64,000 bases of DNA, taken from assembly GCA_964247695.1 (NCBI GenBank), contig CAXTVI010000025.1, forward strand, positions 3,712 to 67,711. The letters are read 5' to 3'. The notes beneath the pieces were generated by a model. It did not search any database. It saw only the letters and a list, made by a program, of their open reading frames with translations, and was not told the DNA's origin. Numbering within the stretch: position 1 is the stretch's first letter; each line of letters begins with the position of its first letter. This stretch comes from Lichenicoccus sp964247695. GTDB lineage: Bacteria > Pseudomonadota > Alphaproteobacteria > Acetobacterales > Acetobacteraceae. Made by a program: the position numbers and the translations under genes. Shown here piece after piece: positions 1 through 8,584 of this stretch.

Positions 1-2573
1 CTGGCCGGCTGCTCCAGCAGCGCCGGATCCACAAGATCGAAGAAAGGCTGCCGCTGCACCGTGAAGAACGGACTGTAGAACGGGTCGTGCCGGAAGATCG
101 GCACGTCGCCCCAGCGGGCCAGCATGACCTGGGTCTCGCGGAAGAAGCGTGCCTCGTGCGCCGGCTGGTCGTCGCTGCCGCGCGACAGGCTCTCGTGATG
201 GGCGGCGATGAACTCCGCGCACCAGATCACCCGATGACCCGCCATGCGCACCTTCAGGCACAGGTCGATGTCGTTGTAGGCGATCTTGAGATGCTCCTCG
301 TCGAAGCCGCCGACCTCGCGGAACACGTCGGCGCGTATCAGCATGCCGGCTGCGGTCACCGCGCTGACCTCGTGGCTGAGCATGGCGCGTCCGATGTAGC
401 CGTAGTCGGTGTCCGGCAGCCCGCGATGGGCGTGCGCCGCGACGCCGTCCGGCCCCACCACCACGCCGGCATGCTGGATGGTCTCGTTCGGATACAGGAA
501 CTTGCCGCCGACGATGGCGACCTCCGGCGATGTGCCCGCTTCCGCCACGATGGTGGCGAGCCAGGACGGATCGCTCACGAACACGTCGTTGTTCATGAAG
601 AACAGGAAGTCGGCCCGAGTCTCGCGGGATGCGATGTTGTTCAGGCGGGAGAAGTTGAACTCCTCCTGCACCGTGATGAACTTCACCCGGCTGCGTCGCG
701 CCAGCCGCTTGCGGAAGTCGACGGCCTCGTTGGTCACCGACCAGTTATCGACCAGGATGACGTCGAAGTTCTTGTACTGGGTGTTGGCCAGCAACGCGTC
801 GAGGCAGCGCTGGGTGGTCTGGATCTGGTCCTTGAACGGGATGATGATGGTGACCGAGGGCTGCGCCTGGTCGAGCCACTTGATGCCGTACAGGGTGAGC
901 CCGCGGATCGGGCTGACCTTGGCGCGGACGCCGCGGCGGCGCAGATGATCCGACACGCAGCGAACGCCGGCGCCGATGGCGTAGCCCTTCTTGGAGACAT
1001 CCACCGCCGTCGAGTTCGGCGTCTTGCGCCAGTGATACAGCACTTCCGGGACGTGGTGGATCGCGGACGCCGGCACCGCCTCGGCGAGCCGCAGGATCAG
1101 GTCGTGGTCCTGGGCGCCATCATATTCCGGGCGCAACGGCCCCACGTCCGACAGGGTCGCGGCATGGACGAACAGCAGGTGGCAGACATAGTTGCAGCCC
1201 AGGACGTAGCGGTAGTTCCAGTCGGGCTTCAGGTTCGGCTCCAGGAAGTAGCCGACCTGGTCGATCTTGTCCTCGTCCGAGTACAGCACGCGCGCACCGG
1301 TCGCTCCGGCCGCCGCCACCATCACCTCGATCGCCACATCGACCAGCAGGTCGTCATGGTCGAAGAAGGCGACATACTCGCCCCGGACGGCCTCCAGGCC
1401 GGCATTGGTCGCGCCGCTGATGCCGACATTCTTCTCCAGCGTGACGCATCGGATGCGCCGATCGGCGGCGCAGTAGGCCTCGATTTGCGCCGTGATCTCC
1501 GGCGCGCGTCCCCCGTCGTCGATGATGATCAACTCCCAGCGCCCATAGGTCTGCGCCACAACGGAATCCACCGCCGCCACGAAGTCCGACAGCATCGGCC
1601 GCCAGGTCGGGCACAGGATGCTGACCAGCGGACCGGCCGCCCGGACGTCCGTCTTCGCTCCATCTGCCCCGAGGCCGTGCCGCTCGTGGGCACCGGCGAC
1701 GCGCGCGCGCAGGCGGTCGTAGTAGCGCCGGGCCCAGCGATCATAGTCGCCGAGCGAGTAGGTCGGCGTCGGCATGACGTTGGCGATGCTCGTGCGCAGG
1801 TGCGTGATGTCGCCATACAGCCGGTCCACCATGTCCTGCATGTCGAGCAGGCGGGCCTCGAGCGCATCGTCCACCAGCAGCGTGGTGAGCGGGCTTCCGT
1901 TCAGCTCATGGTTGTCGGGCGTCACGACGAAGCGCAGGGTCTGCGCGCCGCCACGCCGGTACTGCTGCGGCAGGATGATCTCGAAGCCGCAGTTCGGATC
2001 GCCGCCGAGGGCTGCCGCGACATCGCCGCGATAGCGGTCCGCCTTGACCTGGGCGATGCGCGCGCCGTTCGAGGTCAGCAGGATGTGGCAGCCGCCGGTC
2101 CGCTCGCGGCTGTCGGCATCGACACGCTGCACCCAGCCGCGCAGGGCGCCCTGCTTCATGCCGTCGATGAAGCTTGAGAACTCGTAGGACCGATGGAGGA
2201 CGAACTCATGTTCCTCGGCGAAATCCTCCGGATGCGCCGGGTCGATGAACGGCACCACGCTGCGGTCGGTGAAGCGGAACGCGAGCGCGTGCATCTCGCC
2301 ATCCACGAAGCGATCCGGCACCGTGAACGAGAAGCCGAGCAGCCCGGTCGGATGGCCGAGCGCCACCTGCACATCATCGCGCCGCCGGTCGCACAGGATG
2401 GTCGCGACTTCCTGGCGATCGACCAGCACATGCAGACGCACGGCCTCGGCTGACGGCCGCGCGTCGATCGCCCAGCCGCGCGCCTCCCGCGCGGAGAAGC
2501 CATCGAAATAGCCCAGGAACGGCCGGGCCGCGCCGTGCTGGGCGTTTTGGCGCGCCGCGATCGACTTCGCCAT
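1..2573 (-). CDS. Tandem-domain family 2 glycosyltransferase (3' end outside window)
   Basis: ATG start at 2573; 857 codons are visible and the stop lies beyond position 1. Residues about 20-115 and 135-232 are two copies of one roughly 95-residue beta-rich module, each with a (Y/F)xDG opening and an RGW motif. They are followed by two GT-A folds. The first begins near residue 313 and has a DDGG nucleotide-binding loop and an FFDHDDLL acidic motif. The second begins near residue 573 and has an ILVDNWS loop and an FFMNNDV motif. Two GT2 domains in one chain are typical of enzymes that build surface polysaccharide or O-antigen backbones with alternating sugars. Donor and acceptor cannot be read from the sequence. 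No signal peptide or membrane segment is visible, so it is probably a cytoplasmic, membrane-associated enzyme. It lies downstream of the hopanoid operon on the same strand, 202 bases away and behind a hairpin, so it is probably a separate transcript. Confidence 0.88.
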   Translation of the reverse strand, partial: MAKSIAARQNAQHGAARPFLGYFDGFSAREARGWAIDARPSAEAVRLHVLVDRQEVATILCDRRRDDVQVALGHPTGLLGFSFTVPDRFVDGEMHALAFRFTDRSVVPFIDPAHPEDFAEEHEFVLHRSYEFSSFIDGMKQGALRGWVQRVDADSRERTGGCHILLTSNGARIAQVKADRYRGDVAAALGGDPNCGFEIILPQQYRRGGAQTLRFVVTPDNHELNGSPLTTLLVDDALEARLLDMQDMVDRLYGDITHLRTSIANVMPTPTYSLGDYDRWARRYYDRLRARVAGAHERHGLGADGAKTDVRAAGPLVSILCPTWRPMLSDFVAAVDSVVAQTYGRWELIIIDDGGRAPEITAQIEAYCAADRRIRCVTLEKNVGISGATNAGLEAVRGEYVAFFDHDDLLVDVAIEVMVAAAGATGARVLYSDEDKIDQVGYFLEPNLKPDWNYRYVLGCNYVCHLLFVHAATLSDVGPLRPEYDGAQDHDLILRLAEAVPASAIHHVPEVLYHWRKTPNSTAVDVSKKGYAIGAGVRCVSDHLRRRGVRAKVSPIRGLTLYGIKWLDQAQPSVTIIIPFKDQIQTTQRCLDALLANTQYKNFDVILVDNWSVTNEAVDFRKRLARRSRVKFITVQEEFNFSRLNNIASRETRADFLFFMNNDVFVSDPSWLATIVAEAGTSPEVAIVGGKFLYPNETIQHAGVVVGPDGVAAHAHRGLPDTDYGYIGRAMLSHEVSAVTAAGMLIRADVFREVGGFDEEHLKIAYNDIDLCLKVRMAGHRVIWCAEFIAAHHESLSRGSDDQPAHEARFFRETQVMLARWGDVPIFRHDPFYSPFFTVQRQPFFDLVDPALLEQPA

Positions 2574-2641
2574 GTCCAGGGTGGTCCTATTCTGCCTCGG
2601 GCATGATCGGGAGGGCCGTGCCCGTCTCGTCGCGTGAAGCT

Positions 2642-2666
2642 GCGGTTCCGCGCGAAAGCGGACCGC
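2642..2666 (-). terminator. Candidate terminator hairpin after the hpn operon
   Basis: Positions 2642-2651 pair with 2658-2666: a 9-bp GC-rich stem with one bulged T and the loop GCGAAA. It lies about 110 bases past the hpnG stop and just before the glycosyltransferase on the same strand. No U-tract follows in the minus direction, so intrinsic termination is uncertain; a processing or stabilising hairpin is equally possible. Confidence 0.4.
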
Positions 2667-2724
2667 CAGGACCGTTAGTAGCACGTTACAACGGCGGGCA
2701 TCGCTGAAACGATCCGACTGGCCG

Positions 2725-2792
2725 CGAAAGCGCCGCCTAAGGCAAGCCTGATGCCCTGGTCCCGAAAGCGCCGCCTCAGGCAAGCCTGATGC
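2725..2792. repeat. 30-bp direct repeat duplicating the 3' end of hpnG
   Basis: Positions 2725-2754 and 2763-2792 are 30-nt direct copies differing at one base, with a period of 38. The second copy contains the last codons and TGA stop of hpnG. The first lies just past the stop, and its single A/C difference removes the stop. It looks like a local tandem duplication of the gene end. Confidence 0.85.
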
Positions 2793-3480
2793 GGGGGATC
2801 CTTGCCGCCAGCGCGCGACGCGCCAGCGAGGCGTGGCTGGCCAGGCCCACGAGTGCCGGCACCTGTTGCGGCCGGCGCAGCAGGGAGAGGAGGATGGCGC
2901 GCGGCCGCAGCCGGCCGTCGCTGCCCAGCGCCACCAGGGATACAGGCGGCAGCCCGGAGCCCGCGGGATCGCACACCGCACGCAGCGCCGCGAACGGCAA
3001 CCCGGCCTCGGTGGCCGCCTCTGCCAGGATGCCGCTCTCCATGTCGAGTGCCACGCACCCGCTGGCCGCGAACAGATCCCGCTTGGCCTCCGCGGTCGTC
3101 ACCGCGGTATCGCTGTGCAGCAGCGCGCCCGGGTTCATGCCGCCGAGGCGCGCGCACAGGGTGAGGTCGGTGAAGTAGTCGCGTGTCCCGCTTGCGGTGG
3201 CGACGACGATGCGGGGCGGCACCAACAGGTGGCCGGGCCGCAGATCCGGGTCCAACCCCGCCGCGACACCCACGCTGACCAGCGCCGTCGTTCCGGCGGC
3301 AATGAGGCGCGCGACCGCGGCGTGCGCGCCCTCGACGTTGGCCCCGCTGACCTCGACCAGAACGCCTGCGCCGAGCGGGCGCAACAGCCGCGCCTCAGCT
3401 TGCAGTCCGACCAGGAAGCCGATCCGGTCGGGCGTCCGGATTTTTCCGGCAGCCCTTATTTCAGAAGCCGTAGGTGACAC
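2776..3480 (-). CDS. hpnG: Hopanoid-associated phosphorylase HpnG (adenosylhopane nucleosidase)
   Basis: 234-residue member of the nucleoside phosphorylase/nucleosidase fold. HpnG releases adenine from adenosylhopane to give a ribosyl-hopane (phosphate) intermediate, the second step in building the C35 hopanoid side chain after HpnH, which is not in this window. The N-terminal strand RIGFLVGLQAEARLL, the central VSVGVAAGL and the LDMESG motif (purine/ribose site of this superfamily) are present. The start is taken as GTG at 3480, overlapping the end of shc by 20 bases; no ATG lies nearby and the conserved N-terminus begins about 19 residues in. It is the last gene of hpnABCDE-shc-hpnG. Its 3' end is tandemly duplicated downstream. 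Confidence 0.88.
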   Translation of the reverse strand: MSPTASEIRAAGKIRTPDRIGFLVGLQAEARLLRPLGAGVLVEVSGANVEGAHAAVARLIAAGTTALVSVGVAAGLDPDLRPGHLLVPPRIVVATASGTRDYFTDLTLCARLGGMNPGALLHSDTAVTTAEAKRDLFAASGCVALDMESGILAEAATEAGLPFAALRAVCDPAGSGLPPVSLVALGSDGRLRPRAILLSLLRRPQQVPALVGLASHASLARRALAARIPRIRLA

Positions 3481-5428
3481 GCCGGCTGTTGCCCTGGCCC
3501 AGGTTGCGGTAGCGCGCCAGGGCCATCAGCGGGAAGAACATCCGGTAGCCGTGGTAGCGCAGGTAGAACACCTTCGGAAACCCGACGGCATTGTAGGGCA
3601 GCTCCTGCCACTCGCCGGAGCGCTCCTGCGACGCCGTCAGCCACGCGATGCCGCGTGCCACCGCAGGATGGTCGCGCTCGCCGGCCGCCATCAGGCCGAG
3701 CAGCGCCCATGCCGTCTGCGACGGCAGGCTCTGGTTGTAGCACCCGGGCGTGGCACCTTCGAAGCTGGCGCAGTCCTCGCCCCAGCCACCCTCGTCGCGC
3801 TGCACGGCGAGCAGCCAGGTCACGGCGCGTCGCACCATCGCATCTGACTGCGGCACGCCGGCGGCGTTCAGGGCGCAGAGCACCGACCAGGTGCCATAGA
3901 TGTAGTTGGTGCCCCAGCGGCCGAACCAGCTGCCGTCACGCTCCTGCTCGCGCCGCAGGAAGGCGATGCCGCGCTCGATCACCGGCCGGTCCGCGTCGTG
4001 GCCGAGTTGGGCCAGGAACGAGATGCAGCGCGCGGCCACGTCCGCCGTCGGCGGGTCGAGCAGCGCACCGTGGTCGGCGAACGGGATGTGGTTCAGGATG
4101 TCGTGGTTGTTGTCGACATCGAAGGCGCCCCAGCCGCCGTTGCCGCTCTGCATGCCGACCACCCAGGCGCGCGCACGCTCGATCGCCTGCTCGTTGGCGG
4201 GATCGTCCTGGCGGTGCAGCAGCATGCCCACCACCGCGGTGTCGTCCACGTCCGGGTAGTAGTCGTTGCGATACTGGAAGGCCCAGCCGCCCGGTGCCAG
4301 GTGCGGGCGCTGCACCGCCCAGTCGCCCTTCACGTCCAGTACCTGCCGGTCGCGCAACCAGGCGCCGGCCGCGGCCAGTCGCTCGCCGCTGGCATCCGGG
4401 CTCTCGCCCCTCGGCTGGTCCGCGAGGCCGCTGGCCGCCTCGATCATCGCGTGCCCGGCAAGCCCGGTGTCCCAGATCGGCGAGACGCAGGGCTGGCAGT
4501 AGCTCTCCTCGCCATGCTGGACCAGCAGGTTGCGCACCGACTGCCAGGCGATCGCGGCACCCGGATGATCGGGGGCCACGCCGAGCGCGTCGTACATCAT
4601 CACCGAGTTGGCCATCGCCGGGTAGATCGCGCCGAGCCCGTCCTCGCCATTCAGCCGCTGCTCGACAAAGGCCAGGGCCCGCGTGATGGCGTGGCGGCGC
4701 AGGAGACGCGGCGTCAGCGGATCGACCAGCCGGAGGGCATCGTCGACGCGCTTGAACACCCGTCCCCAGACCGAGCGGTAGGGCCCGCGCGTCCAGTGCC
4801 GCACCGTGTCCGGCGGCTGCCTGAACAGCTCCCGGATGTGGATGCCGCGCGGGTTGCGTGCACGCGGCCGCAGCGCCGCCAGCACCAGCAGCGGGCAGGT
4901 CACGGTGCGCGACCAGTACGACATGTTCCAGATGTTGAAGAAGAACCGACGCGGCAGCAGCATCAGCTCGACCGGCATCATCGGCGTGCCGCGCCAGGGG
5001 ATCTGGCCGAACAAGGCGAGCTGGAAGCGACAGAACACGTTGGCGCGCTCGGCACCCCCGAGGTCCAGGATCGCCTCGCGCGCCCGGCGCATATGCGGCG
5101 CCTCCGGATCGTCGCCGATCGCCTTGAGCGCGAAATAGGCCTTTACGCTGGCCGAGAGATCGATGCGCCCGTCATGGTAGAGCGGCCAGCCGCCATGCGC
5201 GCCCTGGATCCGTCGCAGGTAGCGGCCGATGCGGGCCTGCAGCGGCGCATCGATCCGGTCGAGATAGTGCTCCAGCAGCACATATTCGGCGGGAATGGTG
5301 GCGTCCGCCTCGAGTTCAAAAACCCAATGCCCATCGGCCGCCTGCATGCCGGCCAGGGCGGCGTGCGCCGAGACGATCGCGCGGTCGAGGGCGGCATCCG
5401 AGAGTGCGGCATCCGGTGTCGTCAGCAT
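3461..5428 (-). CDS. shc: Squalene-hopene cyclase
   Basis: 655 residues from ATG 5428; an in-frame TTG at 5461 would add 11. It cyclises squalene to hopene/hopanol at the cytoplasmic membrane face, the committing step of hopanoid synthesis (also called HpnF). The catalytic DXDD motif is present as DVDDTAVV near residue 392. Many QW repeats occur, such as QSGNGGWGAF, QERDGSWFGRWG and QRDEGGWGED, as does the GTWSVLCAL region typical of the family. Length matches bacterial SHCs (about 630-660). It lies 77 bases downstream of hpnE and overlaps hpnG, so it belongs to the same operon. Neither candidate start has a convincing Shine-Dalgarno sequence. Confidence 0.96.
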   Translation of the reverse strand: MLTTPDAALSDAALDRAIVSAHAALAGMQAADGHWVFELEADATIPAEYVLLEHYLDRIDAPLQARIGRYLRRIQGAHGGWPLYHDGRIDLSASVKAYFALKAIGDDPEAPHMRRAREAILDLGGAERANVFCRFQLALFGQIPWRGTPMMPVELMLLPRRFFFNIWNMSYWSRTVTCPLLVLAALRPRARNPRGIHIRELFRQPPDTVRHWTRGPYRSVWGRVFKRVDDALRLVDPLTPRLLRRHAITRALAFVEQRLNGEDGLGAIYPAMANSVMMYDALGVAPDHPGAAIAWQSVRNLLVQHGEESYCQPCVSPIWDTGLAGHAMIEAASGLADQPRGESPDASGERLAAAGAWLRDRQVLDVKGDWAVQRPHLAPGGWAFQYRNDYYPDVDDTAVVGMLLHRQDDPANEQAIERARAWVVGMQSGNGGWGAFDVDNNHDILNHIPFADHGALLDPPTADVAARCISFLAQLGHDADRPVIERGIAFLRREQERDGSWFGRWGTNYIYGTWSVLCALNAAGVPQSDAMVRRAVTWLLAVQRDEGGWGEDCASFEGATPGCYNQSLPSQTAWALLGLMAAGERDHPAVARGIAWLTASQERSGEWQELPYNAVGFPKVFYLRYHGYRMFFPLMALARYRNLGQGNSRRVTYGF

Positions 5429-5505
5429 GGCCCGGTCGGAGCAAATGGGGGCGAACCGCAAGAAGAGGAACGCGACCTGGACAAATGCATTCGCTCCGAT
5501 TCTGG

Positions 5506-6834
5506 TCAGGACCCGGCTAGAGCAAGGACCGCAGTCTTGCCGGACCTGATTGCACCTTCAATGGTTGCGGGCAACCCTGTGTCGGTCCAGTCCCCCGCCA
5601 GGACGAGATTCCTTAATTCAGTGCGACTTCCGGGCCGCAGCCGCTGTTGCGCGGTGGTGGCCGCGAAGGTCGCCCGCTTCTCCCGAAGCACCCGGTGGGG
5701 GGGCGCCTCGAGCGGCAGCGACACGACCGCACCGCCGGCATGACGCGTCGGACGCAGCGCCGGTTGCAGCACCCGGGTGATCTCGGCCCAGACCTGTGCG
5801 GCAATGGCCACATTCTCGCGCCCCGCCAGATGGTTGGCGGCGCTGATGGTGACGGACACCACGTCGGGCTTGACGAACACCCACTCGGCGAGGCCGCCGA
5901 CGATGCCGGCGAAGCCTGCGCGCGCGAGGTCACCGCCAAGATGCTCCTGCAGCGCGATCCGGTAGTGCAGGTTGAGGATGCTCTCGAAGCTGTCCGGAAG
6001 GGCAAGGTTCGGCAGCGGACCGGCCAGCAGTTCGGCCGCGACCGGCGCGGTCACCGCCAGCACCACCTGATCGTCCTCGTCCAGGGCCTGCTGGCCCTCC
6101 GGCAACACCAGCCGGGTGATCCGACCGCCCTCGTCACCTAGGCCGGAGACGCGGCAGCCGGTGCGGATGACGGCCCCCTCGGCCTGCAGCCGTGCCAGCG
6201 CCGGGTCCACCAGGCTCTCCGACAGGCCGAGACGCGGATACCAGGGGATGCAGGCCTCGCCGCCGACAGCCAGGCTCTCGCGCATCATCGCCGCCATCAA
6301 CCTGGCGCTGCCCGCCTCCGGCTGCGTATTCAGCACCGAGATCGACAGCGGCACCAGCAGCCGGTCGGCCAGCATGCCGGGCGCCAGGCACTCGGACACC
6401 GTCACGCCGTCCCGCGCGCGCAGCATGCGCACCAGCGACAGCAGCTCGCGCAGCCGCATCCCGGGAACCCGGCGCGCGGGATCGAGCACCCACCACGGGA
6501 TGCGCCCGCGCGACAGGCGAAGCGTCCAGTGCAGGTCGGCACCCCGGTCCGACGAGATATCGGAGAACGGGAACACCGGCAGGCCCGGACCGCCGAGGGT
6601 GTGGCGTGCACCGACGCGGTCGAGGTAATCGAAGGTGGCGTGGTTCGCCGACAGCAGCAGGTGGTTGCCGTTATCGATGCGGCAGCCGAGTTGGCGGTCC
6701 TCGTAGGAACGCGCGCGGCCACCACAGGCGGGCCCAGCTTCGTAGAGAACCACCTGCCATCCGGCGCGCACGCCCTCGAGCGCCGCCGACAGGCCGGCGA
6801 GGCCGCCGCCGACAACGTGCAGGCAGCCGCTCAT
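5506..6834 (-). CDS. hpnE: Hydroxysqualene dehydrogenase HpnE
   Basis: 442-residue FAD-dependent amine-oxidase-fold protein. HpnE reduces hydroxysqualene to squalene, the third step of the HpnC/D/E squalene route. The N-terminus MSGCLHVVGGGLAGLSAAL is the dinucleotide-binding GxGxxG loop, followed by the ribose-binding acidic residue in VVLYEAG. The C-terminal FAD motif is VLAGDWTDTGLPATIEGAI. The ATG at 6834 overlaps the hpnD stop as ATGA; the frame is open for 53 more codons upstream, but those would overlap hpnD and show no homology. Sits between hpnD and shc. Confidence 0.95.
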   Translation of the reverse strand: MSGCLHVVGGGLAGLSAALEGVRAGWQVVLYEAGPACGGRARSYEDRQLGCRIDNGNHLLLSANHATFDYLDRVGARHTLGGPGLPVFPFSDISSDRGADLHWTLRLSRGRIPWWVLDPARRVPGMRLRELLSLVRMLRARDGVTVSECLAPGMLADRLLVPLSISVLNTQPEAGSARLMAAMMRESLAVGGEACIPWYPRLGLSESLVDPALARLQAEGAVIRTGCRVSGLGDEGGRITRLVLPEGQQALDEDDQVVLAVTAPVAAELLAGPLPNLALPDSFESILNLHYRIALQEHLGGDLARAGFAGIVGGLAEWVFVKPDVVSVTISAANHLAGRENVAIAAQVWAEITRVLQPALRPTRHAGGAVVSLPLEAPPHRVLREKRATFAATTAQQRLRPGSRTELRNLVLAGDWTDTGLPATIEGAIRSGKTAVLALAGS

Positions 6835-7721
6835 ACCGGAGCGAGGGCCCTGGCCGCGATCAGTGCCTTCCGCCAGCGCGGTACCTTGATCCGCTGGCGC
6901 GGCGGCTGCCAGCCGGCCCGCTCCTGAGTCGCCAGGATCGCCGCGTAGCTTGCCGCCATCAGCCGGGCCGGACGCATCGCGCGCCGGTTGCACCGCCGCA
7001 TCGCAGCCCGCGCCTGGGAGAAATGATAGTGCGCCAGTGCCGCCATGCCCCGGCAGGCCGCCTCCAGACCCGGCGCCGCGAGTGCTGCGGGCAACGCCTG
7101 GGGGACGCCGGCTGCCTGCAGCCGCTCGCGCGGCAGGTACAGCCGTCCGCGCGCCGCATCCTCGTCGATGTCGCGCAGGATGTTGGTGATCTGCAGGGCG
7201 CGTCCGAGATGGTGCGCCACCTGGTCGGCCGCCGGCGAGCTGTCGCCGAACGCGCGCACCGAGAGCCGCCCGACGGCGCTGGCGACCCGGTCGACGTACA
7301 GGTCGAGCTCGGTCTCCGCGGGTGCCACGATCACGTGCTCGGCGTCCATCTGCATGCCGTCGATGACCGCCTCGAAATCGGCCTCGCGCAACCGGTAGCG
7401 CTCAATGGCGGCCAGCAACACGCGGTCGAGCGCATCGTCGGCACAGCCCTCGTACAGGCTGGCGATGCGCCCGCGCCAGGCGCGCAGCCGCGGCAGCTTG
7501 TCCTCGAACGGGGTCTCCTCGTCGGCGACGTCGTCGACCAGCCGGCAGAAGGCATAGATCGCGAACATCGCGTAGCGCCGGTCCGGCGGCAGCACGCGCA
7601 TGCCACGCGCGAACGAAGTGCCGGAGCGCACGACGATGGCTTCCACCAGCGCGAGGTCGGCCGGATCGCAGCCCAGCGCCGCGCGCCGCTTCGCCATGAG
7701 AGCCGGCCGTCGCTTGCCCAT
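6831..7721 (-). CDS. hpnD: Presqualene diphosphate synthase HpnD
   Basis: 296-residue squalene/phytoene-synthase-fold enzyme that condenses two farnesyl diphosphates to presqualene diphosphate. Aspartate-rich motifs are present: FCRLVDDVADEE (first DxxxD) and the second motif LRDIDEDAARG near the middle. The ATG at 7721 shares its A with the hpnC stop (TGATG). A second in-frame ATG at 7697 is possible and would shorten it by eight residues. Translationally coupled to hpnC upstream and hpnE downstream. Confidence 0.95.
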   Translation of the reverse strand: MGKRRPALMAKRRAALGCDPADLALVEAIVVRSGTSFARGMRVLPPDRRYAMFAIYAFCRLVDDVADEETPFEDKLPRLRAWRGRIASLYEGCADDALDRVLLAAIERYRLREADFEAVIDGMQMDAEHVIVAPAETELDLYVDRVASAVGRLSVRAFGDSSPAADQVAHHLGRALQITNILRDIDEDAARGRLYLPRERLQAAGVPQALPAALAAPGLEAACRGMAALAHYHFSQARAAMRRCNRRAMRPARLMAASYAAILATQERAGWQPPRQRIKVPRWRKALIAARALAPV

Positions 7722-8584
7722 CAGCGCCTCCAGGCGCGCGCGGCGCCGAGCAGGCTGCGCGCCACATCGATGCGGTGCAGCTTCACCCGTCCGGCGAGCG
7801 GGTCCGCGCGGCGCAGGCGGGCGGCCAGCCGGTGCGACAGGCGCACGATCACCGCGGCCTCCAGCCGCATGCGACGGTCGGCGACCAGGCCGGGCAGTCC
7901 TGCCGCCGCACGATTGAGGCCGTCCACCTCGTCGAGCAGCCGGTCGAGCACCCGGCGCAGGGCGGGCGGGGTTGCCGTCGCGCGCAGTACCGTCTCGTCC
8001 AGTCCGGCCTCGGCGAGCCAGGGCAGCGGGATATAGCAGCGATCGAGCGTCGCGAGATCGTCGGCGCAATCCTGCAGGTGGTTGAGCACCTGCAGCGCGG
8101 TGCACAGCGCGTCCGATGCCGCCAGCGGCACCTCGCCCTCGCCATGCAGCGCCAGCAGGTAGCGGCCGACCGGGTTGGCGGAATAGCGGCAGTACCAGGC
8201 GAGCTGGTCCCAGCTCTGGTAGCGCGGCTGCACCGCGTCCTGCCGGAACGCCACGATCAGGTCGGTCGCGGTGGATGCGGGCACGCCGGTCAGCGCCAGC
8301 GAGGCGCGCAGCCGCACCGCGTGCGCCAGTTCTGCCGGATGGGCCGCCTCAGTGGCGGCCCCGCCCAGCACCGCCGCCTCCATCGCGTCGAGGCGCGCGA
8401 TCTTGTCGTCCGGCGAGAGCAGGTTGTTGTCGGCGATGTCGTCGATGGCGCGCGCGAAGCCGTAATAGGCATGCACGTGCGGCCGGTGACGGCGGTCGAT
8501 CAGCAGCGAGCCGACCGGGAAGTTCTCGTCCTGCCGCCCCTTGCCGGAGGCCACCTCGGGCGCTGCGACGCCGATCTGGTTCAT
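7721..8584 (-). CDS. hpnC: Hydroxysqualene synthase HpnC
   Basis: 287-residue trans-isoprenyl diphosphate synthase. HpnC converts presqualene diphosphate to hydroxysqualene. It is paralogous to the adjacent hpnD and carries FARAIDDIADNN as first aspartate motif and LQDCADDLATLD as the second. The start GKGRQDENFPVGS is characteristic of HpnC. The ATG at 8584 overlaps the hpnB stop (ATGA). Confidence 0.95.
   Translation of the reverse strand: MNQIGVAAPEVASGKGRQDENFPVGSLLIDRRHRPHVHAYYGFARAIDDIADNNLLSPDDKIARLDAMEAAVLGGAATEAAHPAELAHAVRLRASLALTGVPASTATDLIVAFRQDAVQPRYQSWDQLAWYCRYSANPVGRYLLALHGEGEVPLAASDALCTALQVLNHLQDCADDLATLDRCYIPLPWLAEAGLDETVLRATATPPALRRVLDRLLDEVDGLNRAAAGLPGLVADRRMRLEAAVIVRLSHRLAARLRRADPLAGRVKLHRIDVARSLLGAARAWRR

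Noticed and set aside
87..2177. Long plus-strand open frame opposite the glycosyltransferase
   Set aside because: No family motif and an Arg/Ala/His/Val-rich composition typical of antisense frames in high-GC DNA; the minus strand has clear GT2 motifs.
3998..5743. 581-codon plus-strand frame over squalene-hopene cyclase
   Set aside because: Antisense of a well-supported gene; no recognisable domain.
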